Assembly (NCBI GenBank): GCA_034433375.1
Contig: DAOUAQ010000253.1
Span: 1 to 11,265, forward strand
From: DSWT01 sp034433375
Lineage (GTDB): Bacteria > Chloroflexota > Anaerolineae > B4-G1 > SLSP01
Direction of reading: 5' to 3'
DNA length: 11,265 nt
The notes below the pieces were generated by a model that saw nothing but the letters and a program-made list of their open reading frames with translations, was not told where the DNA came from and did not search any database. Shown piece after piece: positions 1 through 7,427 of the stretch (positions are counted from its first letter, which is position 1; each line of letters opens with the position of its first letter). A program made the translations under genes and the position numbers.

Positions 1-1226
1 AAAATCTGTCCCTGGTTGGCCTCGCGCGTGACGAAACCGGTCACCTCCAGAATATAGGGCATCAGCGCGAGCGCCACCGATTGCGCCGGTTTGGTCAGCA
101 GCGCGTTGACGCCGAAGAACGCGCCCTCGCGCCGCACGCCGGAGCGCAGCTCGTCCTCGTCGGCGACCTCGGCGAAGAGCACGTTGGTCAGCGTTTGCGG
201 TCCCGCCAGGCCAAATCCGGCGAGCGCCAGACAAACGGGGATCAGTGACTTGGGCACCACCATAATCGCCACCAACGCGACCCCGGCGACCACCAGCAAC
301 GCCTGCTGCGCGCCGACGACGCCCAACTTGCGACGCAGTACCGCCGTCAGCGGCACGCCGATGATGAGTGGAATGAACAAACAGACAATCAAAATCATCG
401 CACTCATCTGGAGCACGTAATCGGCGACATAGAACAGCGCGCCCAGGAGCAGCGCCTGCATCAGGATGGACATAAAGTTCTGCGCCACCAGGATGAGGAA
501 CGCGCGGCTGGTGAAGGTGTACTTAATCGCATCCTTCAGCTTGAGCGGTTTGTCCACCAGATGAAATTCGGGACGCTCGCGCACTCTGAGCGTGGTGATG
601 ATGATCATCGCCGCGCTGAAGAGGCCGACGACAATCATCGAGATTTGCAATGGCGCGAAAGACGGCGACGTGCCGGCCTTCGGGCGGAAGAAGTCGGGGA
701 TTACGAAGCCCAGAATCATCCCCAACAGGCCAAAGAGCGACGCCGAGATCTGCAACCCGTTGCGCTCCGCATCCGACTCGCTCACTTCGGGCAGCAGCGC
801 CGAGTAGACCAGGCCAATGATCGTGTAAGCCGTATCGTAGAGCAGCATTGTCCCCAGCATCCAGGCGAAGAGCGTGCTCGAGCCGGCCCCGCGCGGCGCG
901 AACCACACCAGGATGAACGTCAGCGCCAGGAACGGGGCCGTGTAGCGCATGTAAGGGATGCGCCGCCCCAACTTCGACTTGGTGCTGTCGGTGATGTAGC
1001 CGAACAGGGGGTCGTTGATCGCGTTCCAAATCGCGTAGACCGCCGAAGCGATGGCGATCCACCGCGCGCTCAGCCCCAGGTAATCCTGGTAGAAGATGGG
1101 CAGCAGCGCGCCATACGTCCCGGAGACGAAAGACGTCCCCAATGCCGCTATGCCCCAGATGACTTTGTAACTCAAACTTAATTTCACACCGCCATGTTGT
1201 GTTTCTTTTGTTACTTGTTCTGCCAT
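1..1226 (-). CDS. GPH-family MFS sugar:cation symporter (3' part cut by window edge)
   Basis: Reading leftward from 1226, 408 codons are open and run off position 1, so the C-terminus is missing (the family is usually about 440-480 residues). It is a polytopic inner-membrane transporter of the glycoside-pentoside-hexuronide (MelB/LacS-like) group, expected to import a sugar or sugar acid with a cation. Visible signatures are NAINDPLFG near residues 68-76, matching the cation-site helix of MelB-type proteins; the basic loop DSTKSKLGRRIPY at about 80-92; and near the end DEDELRSGVRREGAFFG, the hallmark cytoplasmic loop of this family. Start choice: ATG at 1226-1224 has AGGAGG at 1238-1233, six bases upstream. 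It is the last gene of the leftward cluster, 183 bp after the dehydratase gene, with an inverted repeat element between them. The neighbouring sugar-acid dehydratase suggests the substrate is an aldonate or its parent sugar; this is inference. Confidence 0.9.
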   Translation of the reverse strand, partial: MAEQVTKETQHGGVKLSLSYKVIWGIAALGTSFVSGTYGALLPIFYQDYLGLSARWIAIASAVYAIWNAINDPLFGYITDSTKSKLGRRIPYMRYTAPFLALTFILVWFAPRGAGSSTLFAWMLGTMLLYDTAYTIIGLVYSALLPEVSESDAERNGLQISASLFGLLGMILGFVIPDFFRPKAGTSPSFAPLQISMIVVGLFSAAMIIITTLRVRERPEFHLVDKPLKLKDAIKYTFTSRAFLILVAQNFMSILMQALLLGALFYVADYVLQMSAMILIVCLFIPLIIGVPLTAVLRRKLGVVGAQQALLVVAGVALVAIMVVPKSLIPVCLALAGFGLAGPQTLTNVLFAEVADEDELRSGVRREGAFFGVNALLTKPAQSVALALMPYILEVTGFVTREANQGQI

Positions 1227-1267
1227 CGCTAACCTCCTCATTCGCGGTTGAATTTTCCATCTTGTTT

Positions 1268-1398
1268 AGGACTTACGCAGTCCCCTGAGATTGGACGCTG
1301 ATTTTCGCAGAGTCACGCAGATTTTCCTTAATTATCTGCGAAAATCAGCGTAAATCTGCGTCCAATGACTTTTCCACAATCAATAGTGCGTAAGTCCT
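1268..1398. repeat. MITE-like inverted repeat element built from 10-nt units
   Basis: The element is bounded by a perfect 12-bp terminal inverted repeat, AGGACTTACGCA at 1268-1279 and its complement at 1387-1398. Inside lie two 36-nt arms (1290-1325 and 1331-1366) separated by 5 nt. Each arm is ATTGGA followed by three units of roughly CGCWGATTTT with a 10-nt period; aligned without gaps the arms match at 28 of 36 positions. TTGTTT directly precedes the left terminus (1262-1267) and recurs one base after the right terminus (1400-1405), a possible target-site duplication. No coding capacity is visible. It begins 11 bases after the dehydratase stop codon and ends before the transporter RBS, so the transcript would fold into a long hairpin there. 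The structure is seen directly; calling it a non-autonomous mobile element is inference. Confidence 0.7.
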
Positions 1399-1409
1399 GT
1401 TGTTTTGTC

Positions 1410-2585
1410 TCAAACAAACGATTCGATCCAGGTCGCCGGAATCTCTACGCCAAATCCAGGCGCGTCGTTTGGCACAAGGTAGCCGTCTTTCGCCACGGCG
1501 ACGCCCGGCAGCCGCGCAGCCTCTTCCAACGGGACGCCGGGGGGCGAGCCGATGAAGTACTCGCACCAGGGCGCGGACGGTGTGGCGAAGGTGAAGTGTT
1601 GCCCATAAGCGGTAAGGCCACCGCCGTGCAGGATCACGCTCACGCCGCCAGCATCCGCCGCTGCTGCAATCTTCTGGCACGTGCTCATCCCACCTACCCA
1701 GTTGATATCGGGCTGCAAGATGTCCACCACCTGATGCCGGATCGCCCACTGGAACGGAACGTGCGTGTACCAGTGCTCGCCCGTCGCCAGGCCCTGCCAG
1801 GGGAGACGTTGGCGGAGCGCAATGTGCGCGTCGAAGTCTTCCGGGATCAGGCACTCTTCCATCCACTTGAGACGGTACGGGCGCAACGTTTCCGCCAGGC
1901 GCACGGTGTACTCCACGTCGAAGGCCATCCAGCAGTCGAGCATCAGGTCACTTTCATCGCCGATGATCTCACGCGCTTGGGCAACGAAGGCTTCGTTTTT
2001 GCGGATGCCGTCCAGCCCATCGGCGGGGCCGTAGGGGCAGGCCAGCTTGAAGGCAGTGAAGCCGAGTTCCTTGTACCAGTCCACGTCGTTGCCGGTGGCG
2101 TAGCAATAAATGCCCCTGCCCACAGGGTCACGCTCCTTCTGCGGGCCGCCAAGCAGCGCGTAGACCGGCTGTCCGAGCAGCTTGCCCTTGAGGTCCCACA
2201 GCGCCAGGTCAATACCACTGATGGCGTAGGAAGCCAATCCAACGGAACCATAGGGCTTGGTCATACGGAACATCATATCCGCCAGCTTTTCCAGCGCCAT
2301 GCAGTCTTCGCCGATCAACTGTGAGGTCAGGTGTTCAACAACAGGCGTGAGTGCGCGGGCATAAGCCAACGTTGCCAGTCCCCACATCCCATCCTCCGCT
2401 GTCACTTTGACCCACGCGCCCTCCCAATGCGGCAGCCACAGGCGGCGATGGCGCTTCACTTTGGCGTAGCGCGACATCGGATTTGCCACTTCCGCCTCAA
2501 CGGCCCATCCCGGGCGGCGGGGGGCGGTTTTCGGCGGCGGCTGCGGCACGTTCACTTTGACAATGTCAATGGCTTTGATTTTCAT
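1410..2585 (-). CDS. L-rhamnonate dehydratase-like enolase-superfamily enzyme
   Basis: A 391-residue cytoplasmic enzyme of the mandelate racemase/muconate lactonizing group of the enolase superfamily. It most resembles L-rhamnonate dehydratase, which removes water from L-rhamnonate to give 2-keto-3-deoxy-L-rhamnonate. The N-terminal capping domain contains NPMSRY (35-40), as in RhmD. The barrel carries the expected Mg ligands D217 (LMLDCWM), E243 (WMEEC) and E270 (GEH), and the Asp-His dyad D293 (QPD) and H320 (ILHGG), with family-like spacing. YATG and GIRK segments also match RhmD. The N-terminus is proline-rich (13-25). ATG at 2585 has AGGAG at 2594-2590. It sits 103 bp after the DUF1801 gene and before the sugar symporter, suggesting an uptake-plus-dehydration unit. 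Other acid-sugar dehydratases share this fold, so the exact substrate is not settled; I am confident of the superfamily and moderately confident of rhamnonate. Confidence 0.88.
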   Translation of the reverse strand: MKIKAIDIVKVNVPQPPPKTAPRRPGWAVEAEVANPMSRYAKVKRHRRLWLPHWEGAWVKVTAEDGMWGLATLAYARALTPVVEHLTSQLIGEDCMALEKLADMMFRMTKPYGSVGLASYAISGIDLALWDLKGKLLGQPVYALLGGPQKERDPVGRGIYCYATGNDVDWYKELGFTAFKLACPYGPADGLDGIRKNEAFVAQAREIIGDESDLMLDCWMAFDVEYTVRLAETLRPYRLKWMEECLIPEDFDAHIALRQRLPWQGLATGEHWYTHVPFQWAIRHQVVDILQPDINWVGGMSTCQKIAAAADAGGVSVILHGGGLTAYGQHFTFATPSAPWCEYFIGSPPGVPLEEAARLPGVAVAKDGYLVPNDAPGFGVEIPATWIESFV

Positions 2586-2610
2586 CCTGCTCCTTTACGC
2601 TGAAAATACC

Positions 2611-2668
2611 AAATGTAGGGCAAACTGTTAGTTTGCCCCTGCGCAAGCTGACAGCTTGCGCTACATTT
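2611..2668. repeat. Two-hairpin palindromic intergenic repeat (cloverleaf-like)
   Basis: An outer 8-bp stem (AAATGTAG at 2611-2618 with CTACATTT at 2661-2668) encloses two adjacent perfect hairpins. One is GGGCAAACT at 2618-2626 with its complement at 2630-2638. The other is GCGCAAGCT at 2641-2649 with its complement at 2653-2661. Each has a 3-nt loop, and the shared end bases G2618 and C2661 can pair in only one stem at a time. The unit lies in the 103-bp space between the DUF1801 stop and the dehydratase RBS. Neither strand shows a clean T-run after the hairpins, so it looks more like an extragenic palindromic repeat or RNA-stability element than a canonical terminator. Partial termination or processing that separates the dehydratase from the upstream kinase operon is possible. 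Confidence 0.75.
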
Positions 2669-2688
2669 TCATTCGAGCGCTTGTGGGC

Positions 2689-3135
2689 CTAATCTGGGCG
2701 ATGGCCCTGTTTGACCCGCTCGACAAACTCATCCATCTCCATCGCCGCGATGCTTTGGCCGATCAACCCAAGCGGGAGATCGTCCAAGTTCCGAAAGCGC
2801 ACACACGATTTGCCAATATCCATCCGCTTGCCGGTGGCCCGGTATGCAGCTTCGAAGGCCTGACGCGCTTCTGCATCAATGTAGACCCCGGTCAGATAAA
2901 GCGATAGATAGTTCTTTTGTGAAGCCAGCGCCGCGTACATCAGCGGCTTCCCATTGTAGGTGTCGGGATAGATGGACAGCGGCACCTGGTAGGTAATCAT
3001 CCCCCAATTCATCGCCTCTTCATAGCCTGCGGGTAGATTCTCCAGAATCGTCGCGCGCACGGTTTCCACGATTGCGCGCCGTTCCGGCGACAATTCAGCC
3101 AGATATTCTTCAACCGTGATGACTTCTGAACGCAT
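2689..3135 (-). CDS. DUF1801 (YdhG-like) domain protein
   Basis: A 148-residue soluble protein with no signal peptide or membrane segment. The DUF1801 fold is recognisable from the opening helix VEEYLAELSPERR (8-20), the core LPAGYEEAMNWGMITYQVP (34-52), a central beta region with two Tyr-rich strands (66-86), and the closing GKSCVRFRNLDDLPL (108-122). Members are small, widely distributed proteins of unknown biochemical role, sometimes called iron-chaperone (frataxin)-like; nothing here fixes a function. ATG at 3135 is preceded by AAGGAG at 3149-3144 with 8-nt spacing, and that RBS overlaps the TAA of the upstream APH-like gene, so its translation is probably coupled to that gene. It closes the tightly packed kinase-APH-DUF1801 block; the next gene is separated by a palindromic repeat. 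Confidence 0.85.
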   Translation of the reverse strand: MRSEVITVEEYLAELSPERRAIVETVRATILENLPAGYEEAMNWGMITYQVPLSIYPDTYNGKPLMYAALASQKNYLSLYLTGVYIDAEARQAFEAAYRATGKRMDIGKSCVRFRNLDDLPLGLIGQSIAAMEMDEFVERVKQGHRPD

Positions 3136-3143
3136 AGCTGTTT

Positions 3144-3150
3144 CTCCTTA
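3144..3150 (-). promoter_or_regulatory. TAAGGAG stop/RBS overlap, APH-like to DUF1801
   Basis: On the minus strand TAAGGAG combines the TAA stop of the APH-like gene (3150-3148) with the AAGGAG Shine-Dalgarno of the DUF1801 gene (3149-3144), eight bases before its ATG. Terminating ribosomes would sit on the next initiation site, the usual geometry for translational coupling. Confidence 0.85.
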
Positions 3151-4077
3151 ATCTGTTGCTGAGATTTCTCTTGCATATTTCAGCAAACCCTCACACTCGT
3201 CGGTCAGTTTAGCGAGGCGATCCTCTTCATAATTCATCTCGTAGCCCCAGCAGGTGCTCAACACGTGCAGGATAAAAAGGGCGCTGGCGATGGTGTAGGT
3301 GCTCTCGCCCAAGCGCGCGGCGAAATATGCCACCGTGCCGTCGAGCATATCCCAGTGGAACACGTCGTCCTCGTCAATCACGTGGTTCTGGATGAAGCGC
3401 GCCGACTCCATAAACGGCGCGCCGATCACGCCCTGGGGATCAATGATCTTCCATTCTCCATCACTATGGCGCAGCATATTCTCGTGGTGCAAATCGCCGT
3501 GGAGCAAGTAGTGCGGTTCGTCGCCGGGGCAAATTTGGCGGAAGAGAACGGTGGTGGCGTCCATCAAGGCGATCATACGCGGGTCTGGCCGATACTGCGT
3601 GCGGGCAGCAGCGATAGCGTTGGTTATCCAATCCCCATAGTAGGGCAGACCGTGAGTTTTGTCGAGCGGAATTGGCAACCTGGCAACCACCTCAGCCCCA
3701 ATCTCGAGCTGTTCGCGCTTATCGGGAACCTTGCGCAGGTGGTATCCCGGAACGATGCGTTCCAACAGGATGGCGGCGATTTCTTCGTCCGTGGCGAAAC
3801 ACGTGCAGGCGTGGCGGCCCGCATAGAGACGCAGAGCCGTCATCTCGGTGTAGCGTTCGGTGTGCGGGCCTTCGATTTTGAGCACGACGTCGCCATACAA
3901 GGCAGAGTGCGCGTAACAAACCAGGTTGATTGACAGGTTGTCCGCGGGTACACAGCCGGTCAGTTGCCACTGGTCTTCGCAGCGCGCTAACAGCGCCGGC
4001 AACCGCTCTACCCATCCCGGGCCGGCATCGCCAAATTGGCGCGCCGCTTTACGAAGAAAATATGCTGGTATTTGCAC
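3148..4077 (-). CDS. APH(6)/hydroxyurea phosphotransferase-type small-molecule kinase
   Basis: A 309-residue cytoplasmic kinase of the protein-kinase-like fold, closest in motif pattern to the aminoglycoside/hydroxyurea resistance kinases (StrB-like APH(6) group), which transfer phosphate from ATP to a hydroxyl of the drug. Visible elements are the N-lobe VVLKIEG with K67 as likely ATP-binding lysine, E78 in the following helix, the catalytic loop HGDLHHENML (193-202) with D195 as base, and the Mg-binding IDPQG with D213. The C-terminus is helical. The start is GTG at 4077-4075, since AAGGAG lies at 4092-4087 with 9-nt spacing and no in-frame ATG is nearby. That RBS overlaps the stop of the histidine kinase gene, so the two are probably co-translated. 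The motifs suggest an active enzyme. Whether it inactivates an antibiotic or phosphorylates a cellular metabolite cannot be told; its lodging inside a sensory operon argues mildly for the latter. Confidence 0.85.
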   Translation of the reverse strand: MQIPAYFLRKAARQFGDAGPGWVERLPALLARCEDQWQLTGCVPADNLSINLVCYAHSALYGDVVLKIEGPHTERYTEMTALRLYAGRHACTCFATDEEIAAILLERIVPGYHLRKVPDKREQLEIGAEVVARLPIPLDKTHGLPYYGDWITNAIAAARTQYRPDPRMIALMDATTVLFRQICPGDEPHYLLHGDLHHENMLRHSDGEWKIIDPQGVIGAPFMESARFIQNHVIDEDDVFHWDMLDGTVAYFAARLGESTYTIASALFILHVLSTCWGYEMNYEEDRLAKLTDECEGLLKYAREISATD

Positions 4078-4086
4078 GATGATGAT

Positions 4087-4093
4087 CTCCTTA
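4087..4093 (-). promoter_or_regulatory. TAAGGAG stop/RBS overlap, histidine kinase to APH-like
   Basis: The TAA stop of the histidine kinase gene (4093-4091) overlaps the AAGGAG Shine-Dalgarno (4092-4087) of the APH-like gene, nine bases before its GTG start. It is the same seven-base arrangement as at the next junction downstream. It decides the GTG start and indicates translational coupling. Confidence 0.85.
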
Positions 4094-7000
4094 TCCGGCC
4101 AAAGCTTTTTCTAAGTCGCGCGCCAACTGTTCCAGATTAGGCGGTTTGAGCGTCCAGCCGACGACGTTGGCGGAAACAGACTCGCGGGTTTCCTGGCTTA
4201 ACGGATGCCCGGTCAGCATCAGCACCTTGAGCGCGGGGTTGAGCGCCTGCAGCGCGCGCACCAGTTCCAGGCCGCCCATCGCCGGCATGACCCAATCACT
4301 CAGCACCAGAGCGATATCGCCAGCGCGCGCTGCGTACAGCGCCAGCGCCTCTTGACCGTTAGTCGCTTCGAGCACACGGTAGCCCAACAGGTCCAGCGCA
4401 TCCACCAATGCAGCGCGCACGATGGCATCGTCTTCAACGATGAGCAGCGTCTCACCATGACCGTAAACGATCTCGGAGGAAGGAGAGGCTACAGGCTGCG
4501 GTTGAGGCGTTTGCAGCGCCGGCCAATAGAGGCGGAACGTCGTCCCTTTGCCGACTTGTGTTTCCACGGCAATGTGTCCATTGTGCTGGTTGACGAGACC
4601 GTACACCTGTGCCAACCCCAACCCGTGTCCCAACGGCGCGCGCGTGGTGAAAAATGGCTCGAAGATGTGCGGCAGCGCCTCTGCGGGAATCCCTGTGCCG
4701 GTATCGGCCACCGCAATTTCCACCCATTCGCCGCCGAAAACCAGGCCACAATCCACACAGTTGATCTGCTGCCCCGAAATTCTCGCCAGTGAGATATGGA
4801 GTTCTCCGCCGTTCGGCATGGCGTCTCGCGCATTAAGCGCCAGGTTCACCACCACCTGTTGGATGCGTGTAGGGTCGGCCAGGATGAGGTGATCGCCGGC
4901 ATCAAGGGTCAGGTCAATCTGGATGTTTTCGGGGAGCGTGCGCTGCAACAACTTGACCACTTCCTTCAGAAACGAATCCAGCAACAGCGGTTGGCGCTCC
5001 AACACCGCGCGGCGGCCAAAATCGAGGATTTGCTGCACCAGGTCTGCCGCGCGGGCGGTCTGTTGGGCGATAATCTCCAGACGTTGGCGGAACTGCGGCG
5101 GCAGTTCAGCGCGCAGCGACATCTGCGTATACAGGACGATGGAGGCCAGGATATTGTTGAAGTCGTGCGCGATGCCGGCGGCCAGTTGCCCAACGGCGGC
5201 CATGCGTTCCTGATGCATCATGCGCTCTTGTGTCTCCCGCAGTTCTGCCAGCGTTTCCTCCAGGCGGCGGTTGCTCTCGCGCAGGGCCTCTTCCGCCTGC
5301 TTGCGCTCGGTGATGTCGAGCAGGATACCAATGGAAGCGCGTGAATGGCCGCTTTCATCGGGGATTTCGACCGCGGCATCCATCACCCAACGGATCTGCC
5401 CATCGCGGGTGCGAATGCAGTCGTCGCTTTTCCATACATCAAGCTGTCCGGTGCGCGCGAGGGTGGCTGCCTCGTCGCGGTCAAATTCGGCGGCTTTGTC
5501 CAACATAACTGATTTCTGCACAAGTGCGCGCCATAACTGCGGGGTCATCTCTTCCGGCTCAAAGCCAGTCAATGCGCGGATTCCCTCGCCCATAAACGGG
5601 TAAGCGTTGGGAGAGTAAGTCTGATAATATGGCACAGCGCCAAGCGCCTCAATCGCCCGGCGATAGAGGGCCTCAGAGCGACGCAGCGCCTCTTCTGCCA
5701 GACGACGCTCGGTCACATCGTGGACAATGGCGTAGTATACGTTCTGACCTTTCATTTGAATCGGACCACTGTACACTTCCACATCGCGGATGGCGCCATC
5801 GGCCCGGCGGTGCTTGAACAAATAGTAGCTGCGCCCTTCACGGTGAACGGCTTCTATCTCGCGCGCGACTTCCGCAGGTGTTAAGGGATCAATATCGGGC
5901 AGGTGCTTTTTACCCACCTCATCACGCGACCACCCATAATAAGCGCAAGCCGCCGGATTCGCATCCAGAATTCTTCCCCCTTGTCGGTCGTAGATCAACA
6001 TCACCGCGCGGTTATCCTCGAAAAGGCTTCGGTAGCGCGCTTCACTTTCCTCCAGTGCCCGTTCGGCCTGCTTGCGAGCAGTGATGTCGCGCGCTGCCGC
6101 GTAGATGAGCTTGCCGCGCGGCGACGAGTGCCACTCCATCCAGCGATAGCTGCCGTCCTTGCAGCGATAGCGGTTCTCAAAATTTAACACTTCGTGCTGT
6201 TGATCCAGTTGCGAGATGGCGGCGAGGGTATCTTCCATATCATCGGGATGCACAAAGTCGAGAAAACGCCGCCCCTCCAGTTCGGCCAGCGGATAGCCGA
6301 GTATCTTTTCCCATTCGGGGTTCAAACGGAGAAAATGGCCTTCGATATCGGCGATGCACAGCAAATCCAGGCTGAGAGTGAAGTAACGATCCAGTTCTTC
6401 GGTCTTCTGATGCAGTATGGACTCTGCTTGTTGGCGCGCGGTGATGTCGCGGATGGCCGCGATATGCACCAGGCGTCCTTTCCAGTTGAAAAAGCGCCCC
6501 GTGATTTCGACCGGAAAGACAGTCCCGTCGCACGTGCGATGGAATCGCAAGGGAATGACGATCACCTGCTCTGTAACGATCGGCGTTGTCTGCGTGACTT
6601 TGCGAGTATCTTCCGGTTCAGCCGATAGATCGGTGTTGTATTTGGTCAGCAGTTCCTCGCGGCTGTAGCCATACAGCGTTACCGCAGCAGCGTTAGCTTC
6701 CAGGATTTGCCCGGTGGCATTGTCAATCAAGAAAATGGCGTCGGATTCCGCCTCAAACAGTTGGCGATAGCGTTCCTCGCTCTCACGCAACGATGCAAGC
6801 GCAGCGTCACGCCGCTGCAAAACCATGAGTAGCGCCCCGATGGTCAGAGCGAGACTGAGCATCATGCCTATCCAGCCGATCATGGGAGGGATAACAAACA
6901 ACAGCGGCGGCGCGTAAGGGCCAGAAGCCAGGAATACCATCGCTAACCCGGCCACGCTACAAGCCGCGACGTGAATCAGCGCGGCGCGTGTGCCGAGGAG

Positions 7001-7363
7001 TAAGCCGGTGATGACGGCTCCCGCAACGTAGAAAGCCACCGCGACGCTTCTCATGCCGCCGGCAAAGGGCAAGTAAAGGGTAAAGGCCACCCATAACGCA
7101 ACGATGAAGAGCACGCCTGCGAACTGCACGCGACCCCGCTGCATCAAACCATAAGCAACGCCGATTGTGATTAGAAGCAGCGGAATGCCAAGCAGGAAGT
7201 AAACTCTCTCGGCGAAATCGAGCCGAATGAGAATACCTTCTAATAAGATGAAGAACACTGCTGCGGAGATGAGCAGCTTGTGCAATACACTCGCTGTGCG
7301 CGTCTTATCCACATCATCTTCAAACAACGGCGGCGCTAAAATTCTCCGAATATGTGACTCCAT
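4091..7363 (-). CDS. Membrane hybrid histidine kinase: 6 TM, 4 PAS, HisKA, HATPase, receiver
   Basis: A 1090-residue hybrid sensor kinase. Hydrophobic segments between residues about 26 and 182 form roughly six membrane helices with short loops and no large extracellular domain. Four PAS domains follow (about 195-315, 320-435, 438-560, 563-690), each ending in a D[IV]T[AE]R-type PAC tail. A coiled coil (about 690-720) leads into the dimerisation domain with phospho-acceptor H733 in GIAHDFNNIL. The ATPase has an N box (NLALNARDAMPNGG, 840-853), DTGTG (887-891), FEPFFTTR and GHGLGLA (912-918). The C-terminal receiver has E977, D978, D979, phospho-acceptor D1023 (SDWVMP), T1051 and K1073, so phosphorelay within the protein is expected. 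No DNA-binding partner is adjacent. The frame is open up to 7687, but that stretch overlaps the hydrolase gene and is not protein-like. Of tandem ATGs at 7366 and 7363, the latter is better spaced (6 nt) from GGAGG at 7374-7370. Confidence 0.93.
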   Translation of the reverse strand: MESHIRRILAPPLFEDDVDKTRTASVLHKLLISAAVFFILLEGILIRLDFAERVYFLLGIPLLLITIGVAYGLMQRGRVQFAGVLFIVALWVAFTLYLPFAGGMRSVAVAFYVAGAVITGLLLGTRAALIHVAACSVAGLAMVFLASGPYAPPLLFVIPPMIGWIGMMLSLALTIGALLMVLQRRDAALASLRESEERYRQLFEAESDAIFLIDNATGQILEANAAAVTLYGYSREELLTKYNTDLSAEPEDTRKVTQTTPIVTEQVIVIPLRFHRTCDGTVFPVEITGRFFNWKGRLVHIAAIRDITARQQAESILHQKTEELDRYFTLSLDLLCIADIEGHFLRLNPEWEKILGYPLAELEGRRFLDFVHPDDMEDTLAAISQLDQQHEVLNFENRYRCKDGSYRWMEWHSSPRGKLIYAAARDITARKQAERALEESEARYRSLFEDNRAVMLIYDRQGGRILDANPAACAYYGWSRDEVGKKHLPDIDPLTPAEVAREIEAVHREGRSYYLFKHRRADGAIRDVEVYSGPIQMKGQNVYYAIVHDVTERRLAEEALRRSEALYRRAIEALGAVPYYQTYSPNAYPFMGEGIRALTGFEPEEMTPQLWRALVQKSVMLDKAAEFDRDEAATLARTGQLDVWKSDDCIRTRDGQIRWVMDAAVEIPDESGHSRASIGILLDITERKQAEEALRESNRRLEETLAELRETQERMMHQERMAAVGQLAAGIAHDFNNILASIVLYTQMSLRAELPPQFRQRLEIIAQQTARAADLVQQILDFGRRAVLERQPLLLDSFLKEVVKLLQRTLPENIQIDLTLDAGDHLILADPTRIQQVVVNLALNARDAMPNGGELHISLARISGQQINCVDCGLVFGGEWVEIAVADTGTGIPAEALPHIFEPFFTTRAPLGHGLGLAQVYGLVNQHNGHIAVETQVGKGTTFRLYWPALQTPQPQPVASPSSEIVYGHGETLLIVEDDAIVRAALVDALDLLGYRVLEATNGQEALALYAARAGDIALVLSDWVMPAMGGLELVRALQALNPALKVLMLTGHPLSQETRESVSANVVGWTLKPPNLEQLARDLEKALAG

Positions 7364-7427
7364 CATTCTCCTCCCACGATAAACGAGCAACGCTGTTGAT
7401 TGAGCAGCGCTATCCGAGGCGCAGCGG

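Noticed and set aside
523..1260. Long leftward open frame overlapping the transporter start
   Set aside because: Its translation is rich in Arg, His and Gly with no recognisable domain, and it is a shifted reading of the symporter gene, whose own frame has clear GPH motifs and a perfect RBS.
1365..2324. Rightward 319-codon open frame antisense to the dehydratase gene
   Set aside because: Antisense to a strongly supported enolase-superfamily gene, compositionally unlike a protein, and without an RBS.
2611..2668. Canonical rho-independent terminator
   Set aside because: The hairpins are strong, but neither strand has a T-run immediately after the stem.
7364..7427. Small hairpin between the hydrolase and kinase genes (CGCTG/CAGCG)
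   Set aside because: Only a 5-bp stem with a 9-nt loop; not beyond chance.
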